64,000 nt of DNA, taken from the NCBI GenBank assembly GCA_002914805.1, contig JXTB01000321.1:225873-289872 (forward strand), given 5' to 3'. Shown one piece after another: positions 37,021 to 49,171 of this stretch. Position numbers and translations under genes: made by a program. The notes below the pieces were generated by a model. The model saw only the letters and a program-made list of their open reading frames with translations. It did no database searches and was not told where the DNA came from. This DNA comes from Parasponia andersonii (Eukaryota; Streptophyta; Magnoliopsida; Rosales; Cannabaceae). Each line of letters starts with the position of its first letter. Position 1 is the first letter of the stretch.

Positions 37021-38175
37021 GAAAGAAAAGGACAGGGCACATGGCCCTGTCTTATAGGGCTGTGCAATTTTTCGAAAATTGCACATAAGTCCGCAAATTT
37101 CAAATCTCTATCAATCTAGTCTCCCCAAAATTATAATTTAGTCCTTCTGCACAAAACTTTTATAATTTAATCCCCACAATATTTTATCCGAAAAATTAGT
37201 AAATTGTCGAAATTACCCTCCCAAAAATCCGAGTTTTTACAAAACTCTTCAAGGTTCATTGAATTTTGCTGGTGTTTGAGGTAGCTCTTGAAATCCTTCC
37301 ATGCTGGGGATAGCTTTTCGATGACAGTAGCTACTTGGAAGGATTCACACATGACCATCCCCTCAGCCTGAATCTCATAGAGAATTAATTAAAACTCTTG
37401 AACTTGACTGAATATTATTTTAGAGTCGACTATTATAAAGTCTGGGAAGTGTCCCACTACAATTTTCTTAGACCCATCATCATCAGTCTTATATTTATGA
37501 TCAAATGACTCCTACAATTCCTTAGCCGTCTTCTTATTACGATATACGCTATATAAAGAATCAATCAAACTATTCATTACACTGTTACAGTATTGGTAGT
37601 CAGACTCTTTCTAAGCATCAACCGCAGCGATGACTTGGAAGTCTTACTTATTATTATTGGTTTTTGGAGCCTCCTTAGTCAAAAACCTCGCAAGGTTTAA
37701 TGTAGTCAGATAGAATAACATCTTCTGTTGCCACATTTTGAAGTTCAACCCATTAAACTTTTCAGGCTTCTCTTCGTAGTGCACTACTGGTACCATAGGA
37801 GTCACAACGAATATTGGTATTCGAGCCACAATAGGAACAGACACATGGGCCATAGCAAGAGTAGGCCCTTGGGTCATAACAATATTGTTTGCTTCAGTTG
37901 CCATTTCTAGAAAGAATAGCAAATCTAATGAGATTTTTTTTTTAGAAATAAACGACAATAATTAAATATTACTCAATAAACATACTCCCAGGAAAGATCA
38001 CATAGGGATCACAAATGGTCCCACTTAAAATCCAGCATCCTAGACAGAATTTGTCTAAATTGTAATTATTCAATTATCACAATTTATTAAAGAAATATCT
38101 CCAAATACAATACACTAATTTCAGATATATTATATAAAACAATAACAAATAAAAAATATATAACTGCTTTAAGAT

Positions 38176-39062
38176 TGTCAAAAAAATTATTGCAAGTAAT
38201 AATAAATCTAGAATTAAAAAATACAACAATATTATAGCTATAATATATGATGTAATAAATCAAAATTATTTAACTACTAGAATAATAACAATTATCATAA
38301 AAATAAATCAAATAACGTAACAAAATAAATCACATTTTATTTACTATAATAATAAACATGATAGTAATAACCAAAATAACAAAAGAATTTAAGAAAATCA
38401 AACTGAATCTTGTGTTTCACACAATTTTCTTAAAACAGTTACGCCTCTTCACCGGGGTGCTTAGAGGAATGTCAACAGCGTTTATTTCTCAGGATAAAAC
38501 GGTTCATGAATTGCACCTTCGTACCAACTTGCTACTCATAACGAACTGAGCAATGCCCAAACTCTATCACCAGAACTCAAGAGAGCTCGACTACACCGAA
38601 AAGAAAGAACTCAAACTCTTTAACTATTAACTAACTATTTCTTAACCACTACAGAGAGAATGTGGAAGAGAGAAATAAGCTAAAAAAATGTTTTAGTGTG
38701 TCTAAAAGTGAAGGAGAATGTCTCATTTTATAGTGTTCATGGGGAAACCAACCCATTAATATCCTATTAATATGCTGAAAAATGTTTGGCTGTTACAACA
38801 TACTAGCAATATCTCATTAATATGGCTGAAAATCGTTTGGTTGTTACAACATAACAGATAAAAATGTTTTTGGTTGTCACCTCAACTTTATGAGGCTAAA
38901 TAGTGGTCCATAATGAATTTGTTACTCCGGTATATTACAAATCTAATTCTAGAATCTCCTCACTTTAGGTTTTAATTTCTCATTCACCCAAATTTTATTT
39001 TAGGCATTTTCATGCCTCAAAAAGGCTATTTACAGTTGTTTTTAAAATTATTTTCCAATACA
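38176..39062 (-). repeat. Copia-2 5' LTR (887 bp)
   Basis: Homologous to 30156-31092 and, more distantly, to the solo LTR at 57199-58390. In minus orientation it begins TGTATTGGAAAATAAT. Confidence 0.87.
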
Positions 39063-42000
39063 TTCTCTCAATATACACATATATATATATATATATTATT
39101 CGATGAAAATAAAGGGATAAATTAGAAAATAGGAGATTTTTCCGAAAGATTGGTATAGCTACTACTTCATTGTTTTTCCTTTTATAAATATATTTTTCCT
39201 CGATTAAGACAGAGAAATTTTCCTTTTTTTTTTGACTAGTAGTAAATATGACAAATAGATTCTCCGTGTTAATTGGGATTTTATTTGTAGTCAGACCTGA
39301 ATGATTAACGATAGTCAATAAATGTTTATTACAACTCACACAATAAGATATTCCAAAAAAAAACAAACAAACAAACATTTTTTTTAGGGAAAAAAAGGTG
39401 AGGAAAAAACACTACTCTTATTAAGAGATTTTGGGTACACCATTTTCTCTAATTTTCTTTTTAAGAAAATAAAAATAGGTTTGAGTAAATAAATTTTTTT
39501 TTAGAATGGGTTTGAGTAGAATTAGTAGATACTTAATTACTCTCTTATATTACAAATTAACGTGCCGTCATAATACTAAGTTTTTAGCAGGAACGGAGGC
39601 TTGAGGGTGAAGCCAGTCACCTTCACTTCATGAAAAGCCAAGCCTTGTTGTGTCCTTATCTCCAAGAGGAAGTTTTTTTTTAAACAATCCTGGCCATAAT
39701 TAAAAAGAAATAACGTTTAATAGTTTATTAAATTTTGACGAAAATTCATATATACAAAAATATTACAGAAACCATTAGAAAAAAGCAAGTAATCCCTAAC
39801 ACTACAGGTTTTATAACAAAATGTCAAATTTATCTAATTCACTCTTCCACATACTCTGATTTCGGAAAAGAAATGTCGTAAAAGGACCTAATTACCCTTA
39901 TTAAACGGTGCCTTACACCTTACAGCTGTCTAACTTCGTCGATATGGGTATATTAAAAAAGGAAAAAATTATTTTCTCCTTGTTTTTCAATAGAATTTTG
40001 GATTATTCTTATCATGTTCATTATGGGTATGTTAATCCTTTAATCAATTTTTTTTTCGAGTAGACCAATTATGGAATATTACGTGTATCCCTGGTATTAT
40101 TTTTTTTAATAGGCAAAAACGTAATTTTAGAGGTTTGTATGATGGTCCGAAAGTTTGATAAAGCACACACTTTTGAAATAATTTCTCTTATTTTATAAAG
40201 CTTGAGTTTTACATGTCGTTAACGTTTTTTTGGAAAAAAAAATATTGATAAAACATAGTCTTTTATAATAACTTCTCTTATTTTGTAAAATCCTGAGTTT
40301 TAAACTAATTCTAATTTGTAATAGATAATATTGTAAAGATAATGCTAGACAGGTTTTAAAACGAAAACAATTTTACTGGCGTGCTAAATAGCATGAAACA
40401 TCGGAATATGAGTTGCAAAAAGAATTATTTAAGGCTAATTGTAACTTAGTATCAGAAAATTACACTCCAGAACCAAAAAAAAAAAAAATTTGAGAACATT
40501 TGGAATACTTATTATTGCTTTTACCAAAAAGGCTGAATAAATCATACCGACCTATTTATGCTCAATTTAAAAAAAAAAAGAGAAATTTATTGGGAAAAGT
40601 AACGTTAAAAAATTAAATGCATACAGAAATGGAAAGCCTCCTATATTGAGAATGAGACAAATAACGGAGGCAATTACAGAAATGGAAATTAAGTACTCCT
40701 TAATTTTATTTATTATTACTATTATTATCATTATTATTATTACTATTACTATTATTTTAAATGAAGTCAAAGAACTTACCAAGCCATATTCTTTGAAAAA
40801 ATAAAGGATTATTATGAAAAAAAAATTGGATTTTTTTATTTTAGCAATAAAAAATCAAATTTTTTGTTATATTAAATAAAACATTAATTTTTTTTTTAAT
40901 TTTAGCAATAAAAATCTTAAGCTTCTAATTATATCAAAACTCTTGAGATTTTGAAATCCAATAAAATTGAACCCAACACATATATTTAATCAATAAATAT
41001 ATAACGTGATATATAACGCGATTAAGAAACAATTTTATTTCTTAAGTATTCTATACTAATGGACTATTTTTTTTAAAATTTATTTTAGCTAAAAAATTCA
41101 ACATTTCCAATATAGAATGAAATAATTTTTACCCAATTAGGTGTTTGTTAATGTAAATAATCTCGCATAATCGCACATAATAATATACATTAAGAAAAAA
41201 TATGGCATTTGACTAATTTTGCTGGCTAATTTGATTCGATTTTATAATCCAAAGATTTTATTTGATTAAATTAAAAGCTCAAAGTTTTTTTTTTTGGCTA
41301 AAATTAAACAAAGACAAAAGTTTTTTATATAATTGAAAATCCAAGTTTTTTTTTTTTTGGCTAAAATGAAAAAACTCAAGGTTTTTTTTTCGATAATAAC
41401 CCCAAAAATAAAGCAAATGCTAAGTTAGGGCATATTTCATGCTAACACCTCGTGTTATAGAGATAAAAGCATATACGACCAACATTTTATGAGTCTATGG
41501 TTTATTAGACATTGAAAATGTCATTTAGCATTTTTCAAGACAATATAAAGTTCTATTGCTAACAATATTACAGGGAGAGTACATTATATTGCCTCGGGGC
41601 TTGGCCTTATCCTCTTGCTTGGAAACATATAGTTTGTTTTAGGATTTATTGCATTTTAATTACTTATTTAGTTTATATCCAGTATTTTGGTTATTATTAA
41701 TATTAATCTTCAGATTTGAAACTTATAACAAATTTATACTAATCTCTTCGAAATAAGTACCAATTTTGACAATTAAGTTTACTAAAAACACCATTTTAAA
41801 CTTTAAGATATTTATATCTTAATATTTATTTTAAAATTTGAAAGAAATTAAAATGAATAAATAAAAGAACAAATATTAAAAAGAAAAAACCTGTAAATAG
41901 TAAAAATTATTTATAAACATATTTATCAATTTTTGGATAAGTTTCAAATTTGAACTTCTTTTTATGAATATATTTAAAATTCAAAGAGTAATTAGGTAAG

Positions 42001-42550
42001 CATATTAGTCGAAATTAGTGTTTGACTTAGAAAAAGTATAAATTTGTTATAAGTATTAAATTTTAAAGTTCAATATTGATAATAATTAAAATATAAGATA
42101 TAAACTAAACATCCGGTAAAAATACTATCATCCCCTTGTTTTTAGCTTTAAAGTTGAATATTTGGTGAAGATTATGTGAAATAACATCATGGATACATGT
42201 ATACCTTTTATTTCATTTTAAAAAACATATTGCCAAACAAGTCCCAGATAAATACCTTATCAATATAATTCAATTATCCAATTTGAATTAAGGGAAGCTG
42301 AATTCCACGCAAAATGAGACTTGATTGAATTGAAAAAAAAAAAAAAAAAAAAAGAGGGGAAAAGAATAATATCGAAAACATCATTTCTATTATGGCTTAT
42401 ACGGTTATACCGCGTCTGATCCTTTGTTTTCATAAATACAGAACATTCCCCTTTATTATTCAAAAGAAAAATATGTATATATATATATATATATCACCTC
42501 TACATTTTTTTTTGTAAACTATTAGTGTCAAATGTCTTAAATATTTAGGA
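39063..42550. other. Intergenic, AT-rich, no gene seen
   Basis: About 3.5 kb without recognisable coding sequence. It contains (TA)n at 39078-39096, a direct repeat of roughly 57 bp (about 40157-40213 and 40248-40305, sharing TTCTCTTATTTT-TAAA and TGAGTTTTA), an (ATT)n-rich tract at 40703-40757, repeated T-runs followed by GGCTAAAAT (41285-41375), and an A-run at about 42331-42352. Confidence 0.6.
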
Positions 42551-42556
42551 TTATCT

Positions 42557-42885
42557 GCGAAAAAAATACTCCGAAATATAGTTTTTTTACAAATTTAACT
42601 ATGTTTTTTGGCTTACGTAAAATTATAACCCCGTGTTTTAAATTTGTGCAAATTTGTAACTTTTTCAAATAAATTGACCAACAAATTTCTCATTAAATAC
42701 GGAATTTATATCTTGACTAACACAAAATGTTTATTGAAAATAACTTAAAACAGTTAGCATGGATCACCTAATTTGTACAAAAAGTATAAACTTATAGAGA
42801 TTTAAAATATAGAGGTATTATTTTATACAAATCAAAAGATAGTTAAAATTGTAAAAAGATCATACTTCAGAGTATTTTTTTACAG
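42557..42885. mobile_element. MITE with long imperfect terminal inverted repeats (329 bp)
   Basis: The left end GCGAAAAAAATACTCCGAAA and the reverse complement of the right end CTGTAAAAAAATACTCTGAA pair. The pairing continues for roughly 90-100 bp (ACAAATTTAACTATGTTTT versus ACAATTTTAACTATCTTTT). TTATCT occurs on both sides (42551-42556 and 42886-42891). There is no coding capacity, so it depends on transposase supplied elsewhere. Its transcript would fold into a long hairpin. Confidence 0.75.
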
Positions 42886-43055
42886 TTATCTATATTATTT
42901 TAATCTTTTTTTTATTTTCTTTTCTTATTTGTTAGAATTATTCTACTTTGTTGTAAAAAATAAACATTTAAACAATCCGCGTGTGTTTTTATCATTTATC
43001 TTCCTAAGGAGTTGTTTAAATGCTTTTTATTAAATTAAAATGCCAATCAAATTTG

Positions 43056-43512
43056 TATAGGGGTGTTCATAAATTGCAATTAGCTATAGGTATTTTTTAG
43101 AGTTATTTGGGTAAGGGTATTACTGGTATTTTAAGAAATATATAATCCCCCAAACTAATAATTGTCTTAAGAAATACTTTTTTCCTCTTTTGAAAAATAC
43201 ATGGAAAATATTTTGGTCTTATAAGAACGGATAATTAAATATGGTATACTTTAACTATAATAGAAGGATGTCCTTGATACTATTCCTAAAGGAGGAAAAA
43301 AAACAGTTCTTTGAATTTACGCAAAAATGCATGATTTACCACTAAGTTTTCAGAAATAACAAAAGTATCCCTTTCAATTAACAAATTGATATAAATTTCG
43401 TCCTTCACTCTAAATTAGTCAAAATAAACAAATAAATTAATTATTTTAAATGTAGAATTACCCTTGCTATACCCTTACCTAAATAGCACAAATAAAATAT
43501 AAACACCTATTC
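43056..43512. mobile_element. Second MITE-like inverted-repeat element (about 457 bp)
   Basis: The left segment TATAGGGGTGTTCATAAATT with GGGTAAGGGTATTACTGG pairs with the reverse complement of the right segment, GAATAGGTGTTTATATTTTA with AGGTAAGGGTATAGCAAGG, over about 80 bp with gaps. No clear target-site duplication. A related single arm seems to lie near 59820-59870. Confidence 0.5.
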
Positions 43513-43597
43513 TTTTCTTAATTTGAATGGTTGTAGGAAAAACTAAACTTGTTTTGAAACACCGTAAACAAAAACTAGCCAAGACACAATTTAATTA

Positions 43598-44311
43598 GTG
43601 TTTTGGATACTTATACCTTTTTTCAAAAAATATTACCAAATTTACGACCTTTAAAAAATAATAAATATCCGTACAACCTTTTATGACATTTTCTAAATAC
43701 TTTGGAAGCTAGAAAACCTAGTGACATTTTAGTAAATAAGTAATTTTTTTTTTAACAGGAAACCACAAAGGTTTTCTAGAAACCAATTTAATTTAATTTA
43801 GTTTATTATTAGGGGAATGTTTTGTAATTAAATCACAAGAAGCTACAAAAGTTTTCTAGAACTAGTTTGGTTTTCTTTAGCTGAAAGTCTTGTACGTAAG
43901 TAAATTACAAGAAAACACAAAAGTTTCCTAGAAATCAATTTAGTTTCCTTTAGCTGAATGTCATGTACGTAAGTAAATCAAAATGAAATCACAAATATTT
44001 CTGAGAAACTATTGTGGTTTTTTTTTTTTAACAGAATATACTGCAGTTGAATAAATCATAAGAAACCATCATAGTTTCATCTTAGCAGAATACCCTGTAA
44101 CTAAGTAAATCACAAGAAACCACAAAAGTTTCCTAGGAACTATTGTGGTTTCTTTTTCAAATCACAAGCAACAATGAAAGTTTCCTAAAAGCTATTGTGA
44201 TTTCTTTTTTGCAGAATACCCTGTAGGAAGAATTTGGTGAGGCATTGAACAAAGATGCTAAAGAATATGATCAAGTTCTCAAATTAAGTAATTATATTTT
44301 TGAAGTAAAGT

Positions 44312-44361
<50 letters not shown>

Positions 44362-44800
44362 TTTTTGGATTCTAGCAACTAATTTCTAATAATCAAATTA
44401 GTTTCTAGTAATCAATAATTGAATTAACCAAATAGTTCTATTATTTATAATAGAAACTAATTTGGTTTTCAGTTTTTATTAACTAAATAGTTATGATATT
44501 TATGGTGGAAACCAATATAGTTGTTAGTTTTTAGTAACTATTTCAGTTTCTAGTTTCAAAAAATCAATTAGTTTATGATTTTAAATAATAAATTGATAAT
44601 TAGTTTTAAGATTGATCAACTACAAATAGACTAGTAGCAAAAAGAAACAAGAAAAAATGAAAATTCTAAGACGTTATTTAGTCTATTTTAGCAAGAATTT
44701 GTTATTTTTTCTAAAAAAAGGTAGCACAAAAATAAGTAAAAATTTGGACATATTATTCTTGGTATTATTTATCAAAAGGTAGTATTAAGTATCTTTTTCC
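43598..44800. mobile_element. Mutator-like TIR element, copy 1 (1203 bp)
   Basis: Terminal inverted repeats (left GTGTTTTGGATACTTATACC, right end reverse complement GGAAAAAGATACTTAATACT) are flanked by a perfect 9-bp duplication ATTTAATTA (43589-43597 and 44801-44809), the length typical of Mutator-like transposons. The interior holds about seven degenerate tandem units, a short conserved coding-like fragment (44229-44312) and a (TA)n tract (44318-44359). No transposase is present. A second copy lies at 58477-59592. Confidence 0.75.
43755..44228. repeat. Degenerate tandem repeats inside TIR element copy 1
   Basis: About seven units of 50-80 bp built on GAAACCACAAAGGTTTCC, TAGAAAC-A-TT-GTTTC and GTAAGTAAATCAC. 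The GAAACC/GGTTTC halves are inverted, so each unit could form a small hairpin. The same array occurs at 58650-59040 in copy 2. Confidence 0.8.
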
Positions 44801-44810
44801 ATTTAATTAA

Positions 44811-45760
44811 GAGGGTCTCTATTGCCACCCTTATTTTTTCTCTCTTTACCCATGTTCTCATTAAATAGTCAATTACAAAAATATCCTTTTATAAATTGAC
44901 TTAAATGTCCTCGTATGGTATTATGAAATTTTACTTCTTAACACACCCCTTAAATACATTTAGTACAGATTGAATTTTGATTCTAATAGGGTAAGATTTT
45001 ATAGATATTTATTAGTATTTATTTTGCATTTAAAAAAATAGGAAATAGATTGTTCTGCATTAAATTTTGCATTTAAGGTAGCTTTTATTATTATTCTTTT
45101 AATTTTTTTATTTATCTCTTCTTTCTAATCTCCTCCTTTTCTCTTTTTTTCTTTTTTAAGAGAACAATGAAGCCTCATGTTATCCTTTTTTTTTTTGAAA
45201 AAAAAATACACAATAATGACAATTCATAATAATCTTTTATTTGGATTGTGAATGCACTTAGAGAAATTAGGCTTTATTGTTTTTTCATTTTCTCTCTTTT
45301 CTTTATTTAATTACATAATTGTGTGTATATAAGTTTCTTAATTTTATATAGTTCTAATTTTTTAAGACGACCGATAATGTTACTTGCACTCCATTATTAT
45401 TCTTTATATTTATTTTATTTTTAATCCATAATTTATTAAAGAAAATAATAGAAAAAATTGCATTTGTGTGTGCATTTTTTAGGTAAAGAAAATTCATAGT
45501 ATATTATTGCCTATTAATCACGAATTGTGGAAATACTATATATATCTGAAACCTTAAAAAAGACAATAAAAAATGGAAAATGAGACAAAAATTGGGTATT
45601 TTTGTATTTAATGAAGTTTCCTAAAATATTTACTAATAGGCATTATTGTACTTACAAAATATTTAAGAGGCGTGTGGAAAGAAATTTTGAACTTTTAAAA
45701 TTTATTGAAGGGTCTAGTTAGAAAAGGAGTGAGAAGAAAAAGGTAATAAGAGAGCCACCC
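44811..45760. mobile_element. Second Mutator-like MITE (950 bp) with perfect 9-bp target duplication
   Basis: TTTAATTAA flanks both sides (44802-44810 and 45761-45769). The ends are inverted: left GAGGGTCTCTATTGCCACCC, right reverse complement GGGTGGCTCTCTTATTACC. A second matching stretch lies farther in (CTTCTTAACACACCCCTTAAAT versus TTCTTTCCACACGCCTCTTAAA). No coding sequence. It sits directly beside copy 1 of the other TIR element. Confidence 0.75.
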
Positions 45761-45769
45761 TTTAATTAA

Positions 45770-46400
45770 CAATCCTTTATTAAAGGAAAACTCTGTCTTT
45801 TTGCAACTCGACTTTTACTAAATTAGGCGTGGGAGTAAAATTTGCATCCATAATTCAAGAGGATACTTTTATTTTTATGAAAAATTAGAAGTAAACTTTT
45901 AAATATTAAATTAGAAGTAAACTTTTAAATATTCTTTTAGTATCATATTTATGTGGAAAAGTAAAGAAAAAGTTGCACTAACATCCTGGGCTTATGTCAA
46001 AATTACAATAATATCCTTGGACGAAAATATAGTTATAGTGACACCCATGCATTTCCTGCATCTACTTGTTCAATTTGACAATTTTTTTTTTTACTTTTGA
46101 TTATCAAATTTTTATTTACTGGAGAATTGTGGCTATTAAAATAATGGTTAATTGTTTAAATTAAAGGTATAAAGTAGCTAAATAATGAAAATTTGGTTGA
46201 TTTTTTTAGTGATTTTTAAAGGTAGTGTTAGTGTTATCCAACAAAGTGAATCCGCATGACTTCTTAGTTGTTAGGGCAGAGACTGTAAATTAAGCAGTAG
46301 ATTTGTCCCAGACAAGGGATCTCTCACCAGAAATAGTGGACAGGTTTTGATAGATACAAACAAGTGAACAACTAAATAGTAAATACACTCCCAAACCCAA
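45770..46400. other. Upstream region of the plastid-type gene
   Basis: No coding sequence recognised. Weak inverted ends (GCACTAACATCC near 45973 and GTTAGTGTTATCC near 46228) might mark another small inverted-repeat element, but this is doubtful. Confidence 0.45.
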
Positions 46401-46406
46401 ACCCCA

Positions 46407-46420
46407 TGGTATATATATTG
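46407..46420 (+). promoter_or_regulatory. Candidate TATA box of the plastid-type gene
   Basis: GGTATATATATTGGG lies about 100 bp before ATG 46521, a plausible TATA position. Confidence 0.4.
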
Positions 46421-46520
46421 GGACACTCTTATCTTAACAAAACTGTGTCCCAAAATAACCCAAAACCAAAAGTTTCTAATACCCTTTGTGGCTTTCAAAC
46501 TTCACTATATAATTCCAGTT

Positions 46521-46859
46521 ATGTTTACTCACTTGGGAAACCGGGTTACCCTATCATCAAGTTCAACCCCTTTATTAGTGGTGCCCTCTCTAAAGGCAGG
46601 CGGTGCCTTTCCAGGCAGACTCATCAGTAGTTCATGGCTCATTGTAAGCTTTGGAGAAGTAAGAGCTTTGAGGAGTAGTACCCTTTGCGCTGCGAGGCGC
46701 CGAGTGAGGTTGTTCGAAGAGGAAGAAGAAGAAGAAGAAGAATATGGATATAATGAGGAGATTGGCATGTTGGAATTATACAGTCAAAATGCTAGAGAAG
46801 AAGCTCTTCTTGTCCAAGCTATGGTGGATGGCCAAGATGTGGAAGTGCTTATCTTCAAG
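46521..46859 (+). CDS. Conserved plastid-type protein of unknown function, exon 1
   Basis: The exon encodes a Ser/Arg-rich, acid-poor N-terminus that fits a chloroplast transit peptide (HLGNRVTLSSSSTPL and onwards), a Glu run from a GAA repeat (46725-46743), then EIGMLELYSQNAREEALLVQ and DGQDVEVLIFK. It ends AAG before GTCGGT, phase 0. The matching continuation GFSSCLSYRTSPDPSK is the exon at 60228-60419, so the full product would be about 176 residues. I recall this as a small conserved plant family (DUF7734-like) without known function; that name is from memory. ATG 46521 is the first in-frame ATG, but homologue-like sequence starts earlier at a GTG (46488). Confidence 0.77.
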
Positions 46860-47403
46860 GTCGGTTTTACCAAATTAATTTCTTTCCTTTTTATTGTTTA
46901 CGTTATTTTTGTTTTTGGTTGATTTTATTGGGTATCACTAATAGCCTTTTGTCTCATCTAAACGGAAAGATAAACCCATCTACGTGTGTGGTTTTTTTCC
47001 CTATTTTTCAAATTTGGATAAGTTAAGTGCTAAAATTTTATAGGTTGTGGAGCATATCACAACAAACACATATGCCCTTATCTAGTCTATCGAGAAAATA
47101 TATATCGATAATTTTCAGATAACAGAAGCATAGAAAGCTACCGAAAATAAAAAGCTTTTAAGCTTATATAAATATTACGAACAAAGAGTTGATAACATAT
47201 ATTTGAGATTATATCCTTAGAGGAAAAGAAAAAAAACAAGGTAATAAATATAAGTTGGCTATGCAATCATTTCAAAAAAAAATTGGCTATGCGATTTTTG
47301 AAAATACAACAAACTATATGATGAGAAATGTACAAGTATATGTCTGCCATAACATGCAACTAACTTGTTAATAATAAAATATAGGATGTGAATTTGTGAG
47401 AAT

Positions 47404-49157
47404 TATTAACTATTGTTAGCTCAAGATTAACAACGAAAAAGGAGGGATGACTTGAGTTTTAAAATATTTTAAGAAATTTTCAATTATTTAAACTCATAGA
47501 TAACTATTTTAAAATTTTTAAGCTAAATCAATAATAATACCAAATATATAGTAATAATACTAAGTATATCAAGCGCACTAAATATCAAGCACTCAAATAA
47601 ATAGCTTGCAATAAAGTAAAGAGTGCAAGGATAGAGAAGATGCAAACTCGATTTTTATGAGGTTCGACAAACGCAACGGTTAACCTATGTCCTTAGCTCT
47701 CGGCAACTTGCTTTGAGCTTTTACTATTTGGATCAAGATTGTGGGCTTAACCGCCCTTTGTATACAATGAATGATTTCTCTTTAGGCACATTCATGCTTT
47801 TACAATAGTCTTGACTCCGGCTCTATCACACCTAACTTTGGATTGTTTTGACTTCGGTATTATTCCTCACCTATACGAAGTGTTTAGACAATAGTACCAA
47901 TCTTACTAACTCACGGGTTATTTAGACTCTAGTGACAACCTCACTTATATTCGGGTTGTTTAGACTCCGATAACAACCTCATCTAAATCGGGTTATTTAG
48001 ACTCCGATGACAACCTCACCTAAATACGGGTTGTTTATAATTTTGGTGGTAACCTCACCTCTACTCAAATGATTTTTCAATATAAGAGTGAACACACTCA
48101 CAAACTCTCCTCTCAAAAGTAATAAATACAATTTTAGCTTAGGAAATTTGAGAACAATATGATTTGAAAGTAAATTCAATTTAAGATTACACTTTTGTAA
48201 TTTGAAAGTATTTGGATAACAATTTAAGTTTATGCAAAGTCTTTTTCAAGTCTTAAAATAACTTCTATTTATAAACTTGAATGAAAACTAGCTATTTATA
48301 TCTGTTAGACACATTTTCTGCCACTTTTTGGTATACCGAAAGTAAGTTTTCAGTTGACCGAAAACACTAGTCGTTAATAATGCTTTTTCAATGGTCAAAT
48401 TTTAACGGATATATTTTTGTCGCTGCCATTTTCGGTAGACCGGTAGAATTTTCGGTAGACTAAAAATTCTGCTTATTTTGACAATTTTAGCATTTAACTA
48501 TTTTTCAGATTTTGACACCTTTTGGCATTTTTCAAAAATCGACTTCTAAACTTATTTTAAACACTTTAAAAACATTATAAATCAATTTGAATGAGTATTT
48601 TGGCTATTATAAATTTATCTTAGTTTTACAAAGACATTTAATAATAATTTAGAAAATGTTCATACCAAAACACATTCTAGTTTGCAAATAGAAAATTTCT
48701 TTTTAGTCTATATCAAATAATCATGATTTCAAATATATTTTTAACTTATTTAAACTTATGTTTCAAAGAATATTTTGCCCATTCAAAATCATTATTTTCT
48801 ATTTTCAAACTTTTATAATAAAATAGTCATTTTAAGCTTAAGATAGTTTAAAAACTCTTTTAAAAAATATGAGCCAATGTAAAGAGAATTTTATGTGCAA
48901 TGAACTAAATTAAATACAAGACGAAATATAAAATATACATTATCTAAAAATAGTCTTGTATCTTAATTATCCATCTTTAAGCTTGATTCTAATAAATCCA
49001 ATATGCGACCATGTTCAAGCTTGCTTCCTTGATTAACTTGAGTTAGAACTTCTAAAGCTATTTCACTATACCCTCAAATTAAATCATTAGTACTAAATCA
49101 GATATTTATTATCTTCAAAATAAGAGTGAGTAAGATTGAAACCTCAATTTCTCAACA
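47404..49157 (-). repeat. Copia-3 3' LTR (1754 bp)
   Basis: Homologous to 53804-55097 plus 56756-57193. It preserves the uninterrupted CAAAACACATTCTAG (about 48667-48681) where the 5' copy carries the solo LTR. In minus orientation it begins TGTTGAGAAATTG; the last base pair reads TA instead of CA. Confidence 0.9.
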
Positions 49158-49171
49158 ATCTCCTCCTTTTT

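Larger units (their letters stand above)
34985..37241 (-). mobile_element. Gypsy-type solo LTR (2257 bp) inserted in Copia-2 gag
   Basis: In minus orientation it starts TGTAAAAACTCGGATTTTTG and ends TTTTGGGTCGTGACA, a typical plant gypsy LTR end. Flanks AAGCT (34980-34984) and AAACT (37242-37246) are a 5-bp target duplication with one change. A TATA-like CCTATAAGAC at 37049-37058 and the CT-rich stretch after it fit an LTR promoter on the minus strand. Overlapping open frames at 36613-37119 on both strands are low-complexity (Ser/Leu or Arg/Glu from GA repeats) and are not genes. A (TA)n tract of about 78 bp lies at 35565-35642. Confidence 0.87.
31669..37904 (-). pseudogene. Copia-2 gag-pol polyprotein remnant (interrupted)
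   Basis: ATG at 37904 starts a gag of the MATEANN type with EKPEKFNGLNFKMWQQKMLF (37800-37700). Gag continues to 37242, is interrupted by the solo LTR 34985-37241, and resumes below 34985 in a frame that fits if the LTR and one target copy are ignored. The zinc knuckle (34742-34790) keeps NCDKKGH but has Tyr at the outer Cys positions. The protease motif reads WWLNTGAT: the catalytic Asp codon is AAC (34581-34583). Integrase (about 33450-34100), reverse transcriptase (about 32350-33030, KARLIIKGFRQKEG) and RNase H ending NIADPLTKRLNRELVEKS (about 31680-31760) follow. Many stops are present. Confidence 0.86.
30156..39062 (-). mobile_element. Copia-2: decayed Ty1/copia element, minus strand
   Basis: LTRs are at 38176-39062 (5' LTR) and 30156-31092 (3' LTR). 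They share the ends TGTTAG/TGTATT and CTAACA/TTGACA (minus orientation) and are diverged. The internal region reads gag, zinc knuckle, protease, integrase, reverse transcriptase and RNase H from right to left. It is interrupted by a 2.26-kb solo LTR at 34985-37241. The flanks (CCTTT left, TTCTC right) do not match, and I see no clear primer-binding site or polypurine tract, so the element is old or its ends have changed. Confidence 0.87.

Noticed and set aside
36613..37119. Overlapping open frames of 89-157 residues on both strands
   Set aside because: They lie inside a solo LTR and consist of low-complexity Ser/Leu or Arg/Glu runs from GA/CT repeats. No domain is recognisable and the frames overlap on both strands.
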